From Paramecium pentaurelia (taxonomy: Eukaryota > Ciliophora > Oligohymenophorea > Peniculida > Parameciidae), in contig CAJJDO010000010.1 in NCBI GenBank assembly GCA_905183005.1, forward strand, positions 359,865-423,864: 64,000 bases of DNA, in the 5' to 3' direction. Below, in pieces: positions 22,787-36,585 of this stretch. The translations under genes were made by a program, and so were the position numbers. Each line of letters begins with the position of its first letter. The first letter of the stretch is position 1. The notes beneath the pieces were generated by a model. That model was not told the DNA's origin. It was given only the letters and a program-made list of their open reading frames with translations, and ran no database searches.

Positions 22787-25700
22787 ATGAGAAGTAACAA
22801 TTAGCGCGAGAATCAAGAAAAAAGAGTAAGGAAACCTAGTCGATATAAGGTAAGTTTTGTATATTTAATCTATGTAGTTTCAAGATGAAGAGGAAATAGA
22901 TTAAATAATCAAATCATGTGAGAAATCATAGAAATCTAGGAAATTAAGAAAATTAAGCTAGGAATCATCAATGGAAGTAGAGGAAGAAGAAGATGAATAA
23001 TCAGATAGTTAATATGAATCAGATTATAATGAAGATTATTGTTGGAAATGTAGATAAAAAAATAGACCTTTATTGTGTTGTGATTCATGCTATAGATCTT
23101 TTCATATGGCATGTGTTGGAATTAAAAAGATGCCTGCAGGTTCTTGGTATTGTCCATAATGTTGTTAATATGAATAATCTTATTGTCCTTATTGTGATGA
23201 ATAAAGTACAAATGAGAAAATAATTTGTTCTAAATGTAATACATTTATACATTTTGAATGCATTTTAAAAGACATTCCTTTTGAAGCTATTCTTAGATCA
23301 CCAGTCAATCGGAAACAAATTTCAGAAGAACAATTTTAATAATTATTATTGGCTGATAGACCTACAAAGACTTCTCCTTTGATATTTCATTGCTGTTTAA
23401 GATGTTTATAAAGCTTTGGAGTTGGATAAATTTTAACTCATTTGAGAATCAAAGAAAAATAATGTTATTTAATTTTACTCGAATAATCATCATATTTACA
23501 TTGTCACTTTTTTAGTTAAGCTTAAGTACAAATAGTAAATTAAAGGAAATTGAAAAATTATATTGAAAAAAATGAAGGTAAATAAGATACATTAGAGAAT
23601 GATAATGATGCTGATCTATAGGCTTCATTAAATTATATTGAAGAAGATATTTTAGAATATTTAGAACCTGAAAGAATTATAGGATGTAAAAGAGGAGCAA
23701 ATGATTAAAAGAAAACATGGAGAGAAATCTATAATTAGGAGATGCCAAAGATAACACAATATGGAACTAAAAATAATTATAAATTTTTAATTAAATGGTC
23801 AAGAATGTTTTATGAAGAAAGTAGTTGGGAAGATGCTTATTTTATTATGGAAAAAAATAGAGATGAATTTAAAAGATTTTTAAAATCTAAAATATTAGAA
23901 GAAACCTATGGTACTCCAGAATATGATTAATTTATTAAATAATTTTTGAAAGGTGCTCAAGGAAAAAGTAAGAAGAATCAACCTGTATGGATAACTGGAG
24001 GTCAATTACATTAATTTCAATTATAAGGATTATAATGGTTATAAAAATCATATGAAACTAGTAATAATGTAATTCTTGCAGATGAAATGGGATTAGGAAA
24101 AACTATATAAACTATTTCATTTTTGAACTTTTTATAATATGAATATAAAAAGTCAGGACCATTTCTAATTATTGGACCAGCTACAATATTATATAATTGG
24201 TTGAAAGAATTAAAAAAATGGGCAGAAACTTTTAATGTCATTGTTTATACAGGAAATTAAGAAAGTAGAGATATTATCAAAGCTAAAGAATTTTATTATA
24301 GTAATAACAATAATGTGTGTAAATTTAATGTCTTGATTACTAGTTATGATATAGCTATCATAGATTAAGCAATAATTAAAAAAATTAATTGGGAATGCTT
24401 AATTATAGATGAAGCTCATAGATTAAAAAATAATGATTCTAAATTCTTTAAAGTTTGTTCTCAATTTTCTAGTCAGCACATTATTTTATTAACAGGCACT
24501 CCTTTATAAAATAATTTATAAGAATTAATTAATCTAATTGAATTCATTGCTCCATAAAAAGTTAAATAACTTAAAAAAGAACAATTAAATGTTTTATTCA
24601 ATAATTAAGATTTAGAAGATTTTTAAGAAGTCAAAAAGACTACTCTTACAGAATTAAATTCTTTATTAAAACCTCATATTCTAAGGAGAACAAAGGCTGA
24701 TGTCAAATTGTAAGTTCCTGAAATGGAAGAAATTATTATTAAATTATGTTTGACTGATAAATAGAAGTTTCTATATAAAAATGTTATGTTAAGAAACTAT
24801 GAAAAATTAAAAGTTTTAGATTAAAAAAAGGGAGCTAGTAAAGCTAATTTATTAAATATTTTAATGTCTTTACGTTTAGTATGCAATCATCCTTATTTAT
24901 TTACTTATAAAAGAGAATTTCCTAATGAAGATATTGAAGAAATGATTAATTAATCAAATAAATTGAAGTTTGTAGATAGAATCATACCTAGATTATTGGA
25001 GATGTAGCATAAAATGCTTATTTTCAGTCAATTTACAATGATGCTTGATTTGCTGCAACATTATCTATAATTAAGAGGATATAGTTATGAAAGATTGGAT
25101 GGAACTACAAGTATAATGGATAGGTAAAGAATAATAGATTCATTTAATAATTCATCTGGTAAATCAAAAATATTCTTATTATCAACAAGAGCTGGAGGAT
25201 TAGGAATTAATTTAACATCTGCAGATACAATTATCTTTACTGATAGTGATTTTAATCCTTATAGAGATCTTTAAGCAATTAGTAGAGCTCACAGAATGGG
25301 TTAAACAAATAAAGTAAAAGTGTTTAGATTAGTAAGTAAATACACAGCTGAAGAAAGAATTATTTAGATAGCAACTAAAAAATTACTTTTAGAAGAAATC
25401 ATTATAAATCCAATTAATAAATTTAGTAAAGATGATTTCTAATCGATCTTTAAAGAGAGCACATGGGAATTATTCAATAAAAATTTGGAAGAGAAAGACT
25501 AAGAATTTACTGATGAATAATTAAATATCTTATTGTAAAGAGATATTGAATTGTAATCTGATTAGTAATACGTTAATTTAAAAAAAAATGATATCAATGA
25601 TTATTATTTGTCAGGATTCAAATTTACAAGTTTTAATTTGGAATAAGTAGAAAAGGAAGGAGAAGAGAGTCATTAGAATGTGAACTTAGATAAATATTGG

Positions 25701-26808
25701 GAAACCTTTTTAGATGAAGAAGCTAAAGGATTTGCAGAAAAGGAATAGGATGAATTTGGCAAAGGGAAAAGATTGAAAAAGTAAAACATGCCAAACTATC
25801 ACGAAGATTATCATTAATGTATATTATATATATTAATTATTATTATTAGTTTCATCATCTTAATATAGTCCATCTGATTAAAGTTAAGGAACAGGATCAG
25901 AATAAGAAAATGATGAGAATAAGAAAGATTAAAAAGTAGTATCTGAAAGAATGCAGAAGTTAATTGATAAAGATTTATAAATCATGAGATTTTTTTAATA
26001 GACAGTTCTTGAACATTCAGAATTAGCATAACTTAGTGTAGAAAATGATATTGTTACATATGGTTTTACTGCTTATCATAGAATAGAATTTCTTGATTTT
26101 GTTTTATCTTTTGGAATGGATTTCGATTCTATTGATTCGTTTTATTAAGTGTAAAATCTTATTATTTATTATATTATAGATTATAAAGAGAGAAACCTTA
26201 ATGTTTTTCTCATGAGTATAAACCTAGTAATGAAGAATTTAAAAAGTATGTAAAAGAATTTTATTCTTTACTTCTTGATTATGAATAATTTAGAGAAAAG
26301 AAAAATATTGCATTTTGTAAAATAAATCCTAAGGATATATTTTATAGAATTTGTGGATTGATGTATTTGAAAAAGAAATATCAATTCTATTAAAATAGAT
26401 AAGCAAAATTTACTATAAAGCATGAAAGTATATTTATTATATATCAATCATTTTTAGATTACCAAAAAAATAAAGTACAAAAAGATTAAGAATAAATAAT
26501 ATACAAAAATGAAGAATGGACTAATTTTGATGATTTTACACTTTGTAAATATATTGCTGAAAAAGGTTTTAATGCAAGTATATAAAATGAATATTATTTA
26601 AGTTGATTAAATTGTAGAAGATTAAGGTTACTTTTAATTTGCTTCAGAATTATAGGAATTTCCATTCTGGTTCAAATTATTTAGAAAAATTGAGTAGGTA
26701 CCATTCGAATAGATTTAAAATGAAGAATAAGTGAAGAAATATCTGAAGTATTGGATGTAGTAGAGATGTTTAATGCTAATGAGTTTAATTATTGATTCTG
26801 AAGAATGA
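22787..26808 (+). CDS. CHD/Mi-2-type chromatin remodelling ATPase, 1302 aa
   Basis: Two PHD-type zinc fingers come first: CWKCRQKNRPLLCCDSCY with HMACVG and WYCPQC, then CPYCDEQ with CSKCNTFIHFEC. A chromodomain segment follows (YKFLIKWSRMFYEESSWED). The Snf2 motor has the Walker A box DEMGLGKT, the DEAH box, LLTGTPLQNNL, and in lobe 2 STRAGGLGINL and ISRAHRMGQ. PHD-chromo-Snf2 is the CHD3/4/5 (Mi-2) order, acting in nucleosome sliding and repression. Four introns (22850-22877, then 31, 29 and 25 nt) give 1303 codons including the stop; without them the C-terminal 350 residues would be lost. The tail ends in helical segments resembling the CHD C-terminal domains. Confidence 0.93.
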
Positions 26809-26832
26809 AAATACAATTATTAAATATTTTCT

Positions 26833-28689
26833 ATGGAATATTATTAAGTTAAAACAAATAGAGTAGTCGAAACCAATATTACAACTGTTAAGAGTAATGG
26901 CTAGAGTTTGCAAACAAGAATAGAGTCTGTAAATAATGGGGAATAAGATCGAAGAATTCAAAATATTACAAAATAAATGCAAATATTTATAATGGCCATA
27001 GAATTAGAAAGACTTAGTGAATAAAATTATAAGCTATAATAAAGGTTAAAAAATATGGAAGATCAATAATTTAATACAATGAATCTTGAATAATAGATTA
27101 TAGATTTAAAATAGAAAATGGATTAATTAGAGCAATAATATTAAACAGTTGTAATATAGAAGGAAGAAATCTAATACAATTATGAAGAAATAATTAAATA
27201 TCATGAAAAAAGTGAAGATAACTAGACTATATTAAAAAATGATATTGAAAAACTTAGAATTAAATTAAGAGACTTTGAAGAATAAAAACAAAATGAAATA
27301 TTAGCTATTATAAAATAAAAAGAACTTGAAGCATAAAAATTATTGGTATTGAGATTTTTCATATCTAATAGTAAAAAAATTAATAAGAAAATGATTTCAA
27401 TTGGTAATAATAAATGGAATACATAGAGAAAGAATTATAAAAATACAAGGAATTGCATTATTAAATCAAAAAAGAAAATACAGAATTGAAAACTATGTTA
27501 CAATAATAAGATCTTTCTAAAAATAGAGAATTGGAATCATTAATAATTTAATATAAAAATGATATAGATAGACTTAATCATAATTTGAATAAATATTAAT
27601 TAGAAAATTAAGATTTAAAAGAACGAATATATAATGTTGATTAAATATAAGAAGAATTAAATAGATAATTATAAGAAAATTAAGATCTTCGTGAAAATAT
27701 GTAATAATTATTAAATGAAAATTAAGAAAAAAATGTAGATTGTAAAATATTTTAAGAAGAACTTGAAAAATTAAGGTATGGTTTATCCGTGAAAACTTAA
27801 GAACTTGATGAATATAAAGTCAAAAATACTAAATATGAGAAAAATCAAATAGATTTTTAAAGAAACAAAAAATCACTTGATGAAAAATTTGCTATTATGC
27901 AATAAGAAATTGATAGATTATAATTAATTATTAGATAAAAGACTACTGAAATAGAAAATCTTTCAAAAAGAATTCATGACAATTCAACTGAAAAACAAAG
28001 AATTATAGAATTAGAATATCTCTAAAAAGTAAATGATAAGAAAAATCAAGATTTAGATAAAAAAAATTAAGAACTAAATTAAAGATTAATTGATTAAACT
28101 AAAAAGACTTCAGAATTTGAAAAATTAAATAATGATTATCTATAATAACATAATAAATTAAAAGATAAATGCGATGAATTTGAAGGAAGATATAATAATC
28201 TCTTATAAGAAGTAGATAAAATTAATAAATAACTTTCTTAAAAGTAATTTATTTTATTTTTATTTTTAAGAGTTCAAGAAAATGAAAGTTTGAATAAATA
28301 AATTACAGATAGTAGAATTAAATTAGCTAATTATGATAATCAACTTTAAGAATTATATGACTAAATTAGTATTTTAGAGTAGGATATTGAAAAATTAAAA
28401 AAATATGAAGAAAATGTAAGAGAATAATGATTTTTAGTGTAGAGTATTATCATATGAAATTGATAGATTGAATAGCCTAATTGCTTAATAAGAGGAGGAA
28501 TTAAAGAAATGGAGATTATAATATGCAAATGAAGGTTCATTAAATAAAAAGATTATTGAATAATTATCAATAATGTTTGTTTTAATGATTGAAATAGATA
28601 GCTTAAGAAATTCTATTGTATTAAAAGACAGATAGATTGAAGATTTAAGAAATTAAAATTTAGCTCAATTTAAAGAAAAAAATAAATGA
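26833..28689 (+). CDS. Long coiled-coil protein, 593 aa
   Basis: Starts at ATG 26833, only 24 bp after the stop of the CHD gene on the same strand. Apart from about 40 N-terminal residues (MEYYQVKTNRVVETNITT), the whole protein is predicted coiled coil with dense Gln/Glu/Lys/Leu heptads. Introns of 26, 27 and 22 nt give 594 codons including the stop. There are no other domains; it looks like a structural or tethering protein. Confidence 0.72.
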
Positions 28690-28721
28690 TTTTTATATGT
28701 TTGTTGATTATTAAATTAATA

Positions 28722-31700
28722 TCAATTTTAATCATCAACAATAAATTCACCAATAGCATTTTACATTTGTAATAAATTTTTTGATGGTTTCCAAATTTTA
28801 ATCAATTTATCTTATCCACCACTTATAACTAAATGATTGTCTTAGATAACATGTAAAGCATTTAATTATTGCTAAAATTCAATAATTTATTACATTTGAA
28901 GCAGTAATTTCATGAAGTAATTAGAATTTTCCATCTTCATTTACTTTAATGGCCCTAACATTACCATCCTTAGAAGATGTATAAATTAATTTCAAACTTC
29001 TATCAACTTAAGATAATGTATAAATTATACTTGTTAAAGCTGTTATCAAATCTTTATGGATACTATCATTTGTACTCATTTCTAAACCTGTTTATTGATT
29101 CCAAAGTAACATTCTTTTACTCAAAGAACTAATTAATCTTCATATATATTTATACCAACTCACTATATAGTCACTAAAAGAAGCAACTCCTGTTACTTTA
29201 TCTAATTAAGGTGGTTATAACTATTAAATTTGATTATATTTATTTTTATTAAAGGGTATTCTTTTAGTATAATGTTTTAAAGTTCCATAGATTAATTCAG
29301 AATTTTCATCAGAACCATAAACACTTAATATATCTGAACCTTTTTCAAATTCATACAAAATACTTAAATACTATTATTATTATATACTTATTTTATCTGG
29401 AATCCCAAATATTTAAAGCATTAGAATTAATTGACTTTCCAGCTGCAACCAATAATCCATTAATACTAGAGAGAGATTTAATTTCTTCTATTGAAGACTT
29501 AAGTAATCCTTTGCACATTAATGTTAATGGATCATATAAAGATATTTGAGAACCATGTGAAACAGCAAAAGCATCCCTATCAACCCAATAATATATGGAT
29601 CGACAATGATTACTTTAATCTATTGTACTAATAAGTTATTGAGATTCTATATCCCAAACTTTAAATTATTTATATTATCCAGAACATAATATATTGTCTT
29701 TTGTATATAATGATAATATTGGTTAATCATGTCCTTAAAGAGTTTTCACAATACTTATATTATATTAATAATTACTCATAATTGATGATTTCTTACGATG
29801 AATTTAATTATTCTGTTATCCAATATTATGAAACTGAATTTCTAATTCTCATACTTGATCCTAATTATCCAAACGATTTTACATGAGTCAAAGCCAAAGG
29901 TAATTATTCTTATTTAAATTCTTTACTATTTGAATTTCTAATTGCATGATATGATTATGAATGTTATAATTATAAACCTAATCCTATTGACTTATCTTTC
30001 TATTATTTATTTATTTATTCACTATAGAAATTTTTGTAATAATCTAATTCTATACTTGTTGTTCTATATTAGTTTTACAATGCTTATAATTTTCTCTTAT
30101 ATTCATTTATTGATCTTTTCAAATCATCAATGGGAGTATTTTATCTAGTTGATTTCTTTATTGGACTTGGTTTTGCATTAATAAGTTCTTAATTTGTTTA
30201 ATTTAATTCCTCTATTTATTAAGCATATAAGGCCATAGAATAATGATCTTTGACCCAATTATCTATAACATATCTAAATGATCTTGTACACCAATTTGGT
30301 AAATCTTTGAAGTACTAATTTGTTAATACTATTGTATAATAATCATTTGCTTTTTATGATATCTATCTATAATCATCAATTTTTTAAATTTAAAATTCAA
30401 TTGTTTCTGATATATTTTCTCTTTTTTATTAAAAATCATTTAATTCTAATTCAAATTATTAAACATTTTCAATACTATAAGATGTATTATTTTAAGTCAT
30501 ATCAAATTATATTTAATCAATTTTAATTTATAATGAACAGATCCTAACCTCAATTTATCTTAATTCTTCTTATAATTCTTCTAATTTAGTATATTCTTTA
30601 GTTATTTATTCTTCAGCTTATTCACCAAGTATTAATTCTGAAAATAAATCATCAATTTATTTTTCAAATGTGTCATATTATAATTATTTATTTGGATTAT
30701 ATCTATTATGTTATTTAATAATAAGTTTTTCATTTTTTTATTTTTATAATTCATCTTCTTTTCTTTTTAATTAAACATCTTTTTTTGTATTATCATTTTT
30801 CAATTTACTCACTAATGTATCTTATTATATTTTCTATTTCTTAGCATAAATTAATTCTTTATGTTTTTATTCCTTATCTTTAATATATTTCTCATTTTCT
30901 TATTTCATTTTCTTAATCAAATCAACTTTTTATTTTTTCATTTATTCAATATTAGTTCTAAGTTCTTTTACTTAACATTCTTAATCTTCTAATTTCTTTT
31001 ACAATTATTTTGATGTCAATTCTTTTTATCTCATATCTAAAATTTTAGTTTCATATTCTGATATTTTCAATTTAAGTGAATTCATTTAAGCAGAATCCTA
31101 TTTAGTATTCAATTACTTTTATAATTTTGCCTTTTCTTCTTCTAAAATAGAAATTTATTTTAAATAATTTTGTTTATCATCCTATAATAATTATATTGTC
31201 TCTATCTTAATTTTATCCAATTCTTAAAGTTAATATTCCTATTCTTCAATTTATAGATCTTTTTATATTATTTCAGAATCATCCAATTCAAAATCATCAT
31301 CTATTTAATCAACATCTTATTTTCGTTTCTCTAATCTCATCAATTCATGTTGCTTTTATCTCAATAATTTTTGATCTCTGCGTGCTTCCTATACTAAGTT
31401 ATGTATCTAATTACATTACTTTTAATAGTTAATCATTATTAGATTATAAAATGAATATTTTTTATTCATATTCTTAGACAATCTTCTTTAAACTAGCTAT
31501 TTCATTATAATAAGTATCCATTTATTAATCCTCATTAAAATTATATTAGATATTGTATTTTTATAAAATTCTAAAAATAAAATAAATAATTACTTCTTTG
31601 CATCTTAAAATTATTTCATAATTTAATCTCTTTATTTCTTTACTTTATAACATTCAAGTATACTTTCACTTAATCCTTTTTATGAATTCTATAATTCTCT

Positions 31701-33114
31701 TTATAAATTATTTAATTGTTTTTCTAATTGAAAATTTTAATTTTTTAATTTAAGAATAGTTTCTCCATGTTCTATACAATTCTATTAAGGTCCAGAACTT
31801 GGAGAAATTGATTCATATATTTAATCAGTCATAGATTAAACAGAATCTGTATTTATATTATTATCTTAAAGTATTTAAGCATATTATTTAATTTGACCCT
31901 ATAAACCAAATATTTATTGCTTTAAAGCCAATATTTAAGCAGCATGAGGATCCTTAATATATGTATATATAAATTACTCTGTTTTGAGTAGGCTTATTCT
32001 TAATTTCTCTTGCTCTACTTGCATATTTCAAAGTATTAATTGTCTCTTCATAATTACTTGCTGATGGTGAAATACATGCTATCATATAAGTATTCGAATT
32101 ACCACCCAAAGAATCTTAAAGAATTCTATATTATTAATTTAGATCTATAAATACCTTGTTAATTTACTCTCTCTATATGGAACATGTGCTGATTTCTTTT
32201 AATCACTTAATGTTTTAATTACATTTCCTAAAACTAAAAGACTTTAATTAATATTGATTCCTTCCTCCATCTGCTTACCTATTGCCATTGTCTTTTTTAA
32301 TCTCTCACTACCTGCTAGATCAACAAAATGAAATTTGGCATTCAAAGATCCTTCCTCAGATTCCCTATTTATTTCAAAATAAATTGTAAATATTGCATGA
32401 GATCTTGAACTATTTAAATTCATTTAAGTTGCTGCTGTTGTTCTATGTGTTCCTCCTCTATTTAATATTTGAAGCATATCTTATGGATTGATTACTGCTA
32501 TTGTTGTCAAATTTTGAATTGAAATTGTATGATCCTTTTCTTCTCTTATTGTTGGTTATAAATTTGATTTCATTGTTGATTCATTTAACAAATCAATAAT
32601 TTATTCATTATATAATTCTACGTATGAACATGTAATAATTATGTCCTATTCTTATTTTCTTTTCTCCACTTCATCAAATAAAAAATATACTGCTCTTGGT
32701 ATCATTCCCCATTCATTTTAGTCTATGCATTAATCACAATATTAAACCAGAATATTGATCCAAACCTGATGTTCCCATTGTAAAGGTTTTCCCAGAACCA
32801 GTTTGGCCATATGCCAATATTGTACTATTATATCCCTCAAAGCATCTTAAAATTAAATTGGTTACACAACTAAATTTAGAAAAACTACATCTTACCAAAC
32901 AAAAATCTCGTCTTAATTGGAATCCTAATTGAATACATGGTCAAAAGTAAAGATTTTTCCACTTTATGGCAAAATTATCTATATTTATAGTAATTTATAC
33001 TCTATTTTCTTCAGTCTTCAAACAACATTCATCCTTAACATTTAGTTCCTTGTTGTTTAAAGGTCTCACTCTCACTGCCACTTATACATTCAATTATTAA
33101 GTTTGAATATCCAT
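28722..33114 (-). CDS. KIF21-type (kinesin-4 family) kinesin with C-terminal WD40 domain, 1371 aa
   Basis: A plus-end microtubule motor or growth regulator. The motor domain (about 1-370) has VAVRVRPL, the P-loop GQTGSGKTFTMG, switch I NLNSSRSHAIFTIY, switch II VDLAGSE, and HVPYRESKLTR. A coiled-coil stalk of about 670 residues follows, then WD40 repeats (TLQGHDQPILSLYTKDNIL, QFKVWDIES, HLVISGGQDKLIKIWKP). Motor, stalk and WD40 in one chain is the KIF21A/B architecture. A 22-nt intron at 29775-29796 joins stalk and WD40, which otherwise look like two genes overlapping by 53 bp. Removing 11 introns (277 nt) leaves 1372 codons including the stop, strong support for a single gene. Confidence 0.9.
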
Positions 33115-33137
33115 TTTATTAATCTAACTTAACTCAA

Positions 33138-34229
33138 TTATTATATAAAATACAATCTTAAAACTGAAAAAATTATTTATCAGCATCTATTTTAAGTTTG
33201 AGAACTTTTAGTTTGGTATAGACTTAATTAATTTTATAATAAGAATTTATTTAAAATCTTATATTTTAAATATATATTTTGATTACTTTTAAATTTTGAA
33301 GTTGTATATTATTAAATTGACAATAATAACAGTAAAGCCCTAAAAAATAATATTAAGGGGAAAAATAAAATGAGTGTTAGCATTTAATAAGCATTCTAAC
33401 TATTAAATTTGTATTAGTTATGTTATTATATAATTATTGAATTAATATATTATAAGACATTATTTGCCATTAAAATCTTACAAATACAACTTATGAAAAA
33501 AAAAATAAGCCATTATAAAACCTGCTCTTATTGATTCCTGAATATCACAAGATTATTGCATATAGAATCTTGGATAGATTTAATTTGGTTATATATAATT
33601 TATAATCATGTTTCTGATTTAACTTAAATACTTTTTTGAAGTCCAGATATTCTTCGGATAAGAATAGTGCTTTAACTAATGCTTTACAATTTCGGAACGC
33701 TTGAATATAGATTATATATATTCTTAGGTGGGTTTAGTTTGGGCTTTACTAATTTTTGATCTTTTTTTTATTTTGATCCACAACAAATGAACATTTCTTT
33801 TCAAAATCCTATTTAAGAGCTCTTAAAAATTATTTAATTATTCAATTTTTATAGGCAAAATATAAGATTTTATTTCAGAAAAATGAATGGATTAAAATAA
33901 ATAATTAATATATTCTTTGCGATTTTTTCAATGACGTAATTGCATTTGTTTATATTATTATAATTTTTCAAGATAATAATTCATTTTATTATCAATGATT
34001 GTTACTTAATTCTATAATCATTATATTAAATAAAATTATTGAAACATTAATATTTTATTTATTGTTATTACTTTACTAATCCAAAAAATCATATTCTAGA
34101 TAATAAAAATCTATGAGTAGAAAGTCTCTCTTTTTTAATTATAATCATTTTAAATATATCTTTGTTGATTTTTTATTAACTCCTAAATTGATCATAAAAA
34201 CTTAATTTAAATTTAATTAACACAGAAAA
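33138..34229. repeat. Copy 1 of an exact 1,092-bp direct repeat
   Basis: Matches 34231-35322 at a constant offset of 1093 wherever I compared it, from the first to the last base, with no differences seen. The two copies are separated by the single N at 34230. The edges have no inverted repeats or target-site features, which argues against a mobile element and for an unmerged contig overlap. Confidence 0.95.
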
Positions 34230-34230
34230 N
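34230..34230. other. Single ambiguous base marking an assembly join
   Basis: The only N in the window, exactly between the two repeat copies. Confidence 0.95.
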
Positions 34231-35322
34231 TTATTATATAAAATACAATCTTAAAACTGAAAAAATTATTTATCAGCATCTATTTTAAGTTTGAGAACTT
34301 TTAGTTTGGTATAGACTTAATTAATTTTATAATAAGAATTTATTTAAAATCTTATATTTTAAATATATATTTTGATTACTTTTAAATTTTGAAGTTGTAT
34401 ATTATTAAATTGACAATAATAACAGTAAAGCCCTAAAAAATAATATTAAGGGGAAAAATAAAATGAGTGTTAGCATTTAATAAGCATTCTAACTATTAAA
34501 TTTGTATTAGTTATGTTATTATATAATTATTGAATTAATATATTATAAGACATTATTTGCCATTAAAATCTTACAAATACAACTTATGAAAAAAAAAATA
34601 AGCCATTATAAAACCTGCTCTTATTGATTCCTGAATATCACAAGATTATTGCATATAGAATCTTGGATAGATTTAATTTGGTTATATATAATTTATAATC
34701 ATGTTTCTGATTTAACTTAAATACTTTTTTGAAGTCCAGATATTCTTCGGATAAGAATAGTGCTTTAACTAATGCTTTACAATTTCGGAACGCTTGAATA
34801 TAGATTATATATATTCTTAGGTGGGTTTAGTTTGGGCTTTACTAATTTTTGATCTTTTTTTTATTTTGATCCACAACAAATGAACATTTCTTTTCAAAAT
34901 CCTATTTAAGAGCTCTTAAAAATTATTTAATTATTCAATTTTTATAGGCAAAATATAAGATTTTATTTCAGAAAAATGAATGGATTAAAATAAATAATTA
35001 ATATATTCTTTGCGATTTTTTCAATGACGTAATTGCATTTGTTTATATTATTATAATTTTTCAAGATAATAATTCATTTTATTATCAATGATTGTTACTT
35101 AATTCTATAATCATTATATTAAATAAAATTATTGAAACATTAATATTTTATTTATTGTTATTACTTTACTAATCCAAAAAATCATATTCTAGATAATAAA
35201 AATCTATGAGTAGAAAGTCTCTCTTTTTTAATTATAATCATTTTAAATATATCTTTGTTGATTTTTTATTAACTCCTAAATTGATCATAAAAACTTAATT
35301 TAAATTTAATTAACACAGAAAA
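34231..35322. repeat. Copy 2 of the 1,092-bp direct repeat
   Basis: Identical to 33138-34229 as far as I checked. It continues at 35323 into unique sequence, as copy 1 continues leftward into the kinesin gene, which is the pattern expected from two overlapping contigs. Confidence 0.95.
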
Positions 35323-35446
35323 GTTTATTTACCATCATATTATAATACTTAATCATTTATTTGACTAATTAACCATTATTAATTTGTTAAATCTGAAGTG
35401 CTGACCAATTCTATGTCTTACTAATTTATACTTAATTATAATGCTT

Positions 35447-35849
35447 TCATTCTTTTTCTTCATTCGTAGTAGACTATTTAATGTTATAATTTAATCTAAT
35501 TTTATTGATCTGAATATTCATTTCCTAACTCAAATTAATAGTCTATTACTTTTATTAATAACTTTAACAATCATTTTCTTGTTTTAGTTTCAAAACAACA
35601 ATTAAACAATTGTAGTAAAATTATTTCTATTTTCTATTTAAATTAATTCCTTTTCTTACTTCAGCATTTTTAATCTCTTTAGTGCTGTTGAATCATTCAC
35701 ATCAAATTGTTAATAAATTATTATTTTACTTATCATAATCTATTTAAAATCATTTATCATTTATTTTTTATTATTAGCACTTTCTCTTAATAATTTATGT
35801 CATGCAATTTCCCTATTTAGTTTTTACTTTCATTCTCCTTTATATGCAT
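35447..35849 (-). CDS. Small hypothetical helical protein, about 111 aa
   Basis: A frame from ATG 35849 to TGA 35447-35449 closes (112 codons including the stop) with a 26-nt intron and a long 41-nt intron. The central exon (QQFDVNDSTALKRLKMLK) and last exon (LSQEMNIQINKIRLNYNIKQ) have coding-like composition. The 41-nt intron is longer than any other in the window, so the first exon may be wrong. No family recognised. Confidence 0.42.
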
Positions 35850-35899
35850 TTTTGATTAAGTAATAAAAATACTAAATAAATAAACTCAAATTAATAAAA

Positions 35900-36148
35900 A
35901 TGAATAACTCTTAATTTCTTTCGATTACTCTCTTATTTTTTTGTTCAGCTCTTTATTTCGTTTAATTTAATGAAATAGATTAGTTAGGATAATCAAAGTT
36001 AAATTATATGAAAAAAAATCTTAATTCATCTTGTACTTCAGAAATTTAATTAAAAACTTTTAATAATTTTTTATCAATCAAAAATGTTAAGACTCATTAT
36101 AATAAAGAAACATTTTATTAGCATATGAAACAGATCAAGAAGAGATGA
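35900..36148 (+). CDS. Possible small secreted or membrane protein, 82 aa
   Basis: The ORF begins MNNSQFLSITLLFFCSALYF, which reads as a signal peptide or single membrane helix, and ends at TGA 36146-36148. A second frame of the same stretch (NILLAYETDQEEMILIQIQ) also looks protein-like, so the real model may combine both through an intron I could not place. Confidence 0.33.
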
Positions 36149-36585
36149 TCTTGATATAAATTTAAAAGGAAAATCAATTTTTATATGGAGAATTTTGAAA
36201 GTGTATTAATATAAAGTTTTGCCAAATTTATATAGATTTTCCTAGTATCCATTTCCAATATACACTTATTAATTTTAATTTGTTGTATTAAGCACTTTAT
36301 TTGTTTAAATATTAAAAATCAGGTTTTTTTATTATATATCTTATTAATATTTCATTAAAAATTGAATTAGAGGTTTTAGATTATCTAGATCCAAAGTTAT
36401 TTATACATTATTTAAAATTCTAAATTTTATTAATGTTATATGTTTCGAAGATTTTTAATTTAATTAATTTTTTCTATTATTCTGAATAGATTTTACTAAA
36501 TGATCATAAAATGTGTAATACAAATAATAATGGACAGATTGATAAAATACTTTATATATTTTAGTATAATTATTTATATTTTATA

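Larger units (their letters stand above)
33115..35446. other. Noncoding region containing the duplicated block
   Basis: No gene is recognised in either copy of the repeat. Each copy contains a slightly GC-richer patch near its middle (around 33700-33760 and 34793-34853, including GGTGGGTTTAGTTTGGGC). That could be an RNA or regulatory element, but I recognise nothing there. Confidence 0.5.

Noticed and set aside
28722..29779. Separate WD40-repeat gene starting at ATG 29779 and overlapping the kinesin 3' end
   Set aside because: A 22-nt intron joins the kinesin stalk to the WD40 frame, the summed length is divisible by three, and KIF21 kinesins have this architecture.
33138..35322. Duplicated block as a transposon or segmental duplication
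   Set aside because: No terminal repeats, target-site duplication or transposase; identity is exact and the copies abut a single N, which fits an unmerged contig overlap.
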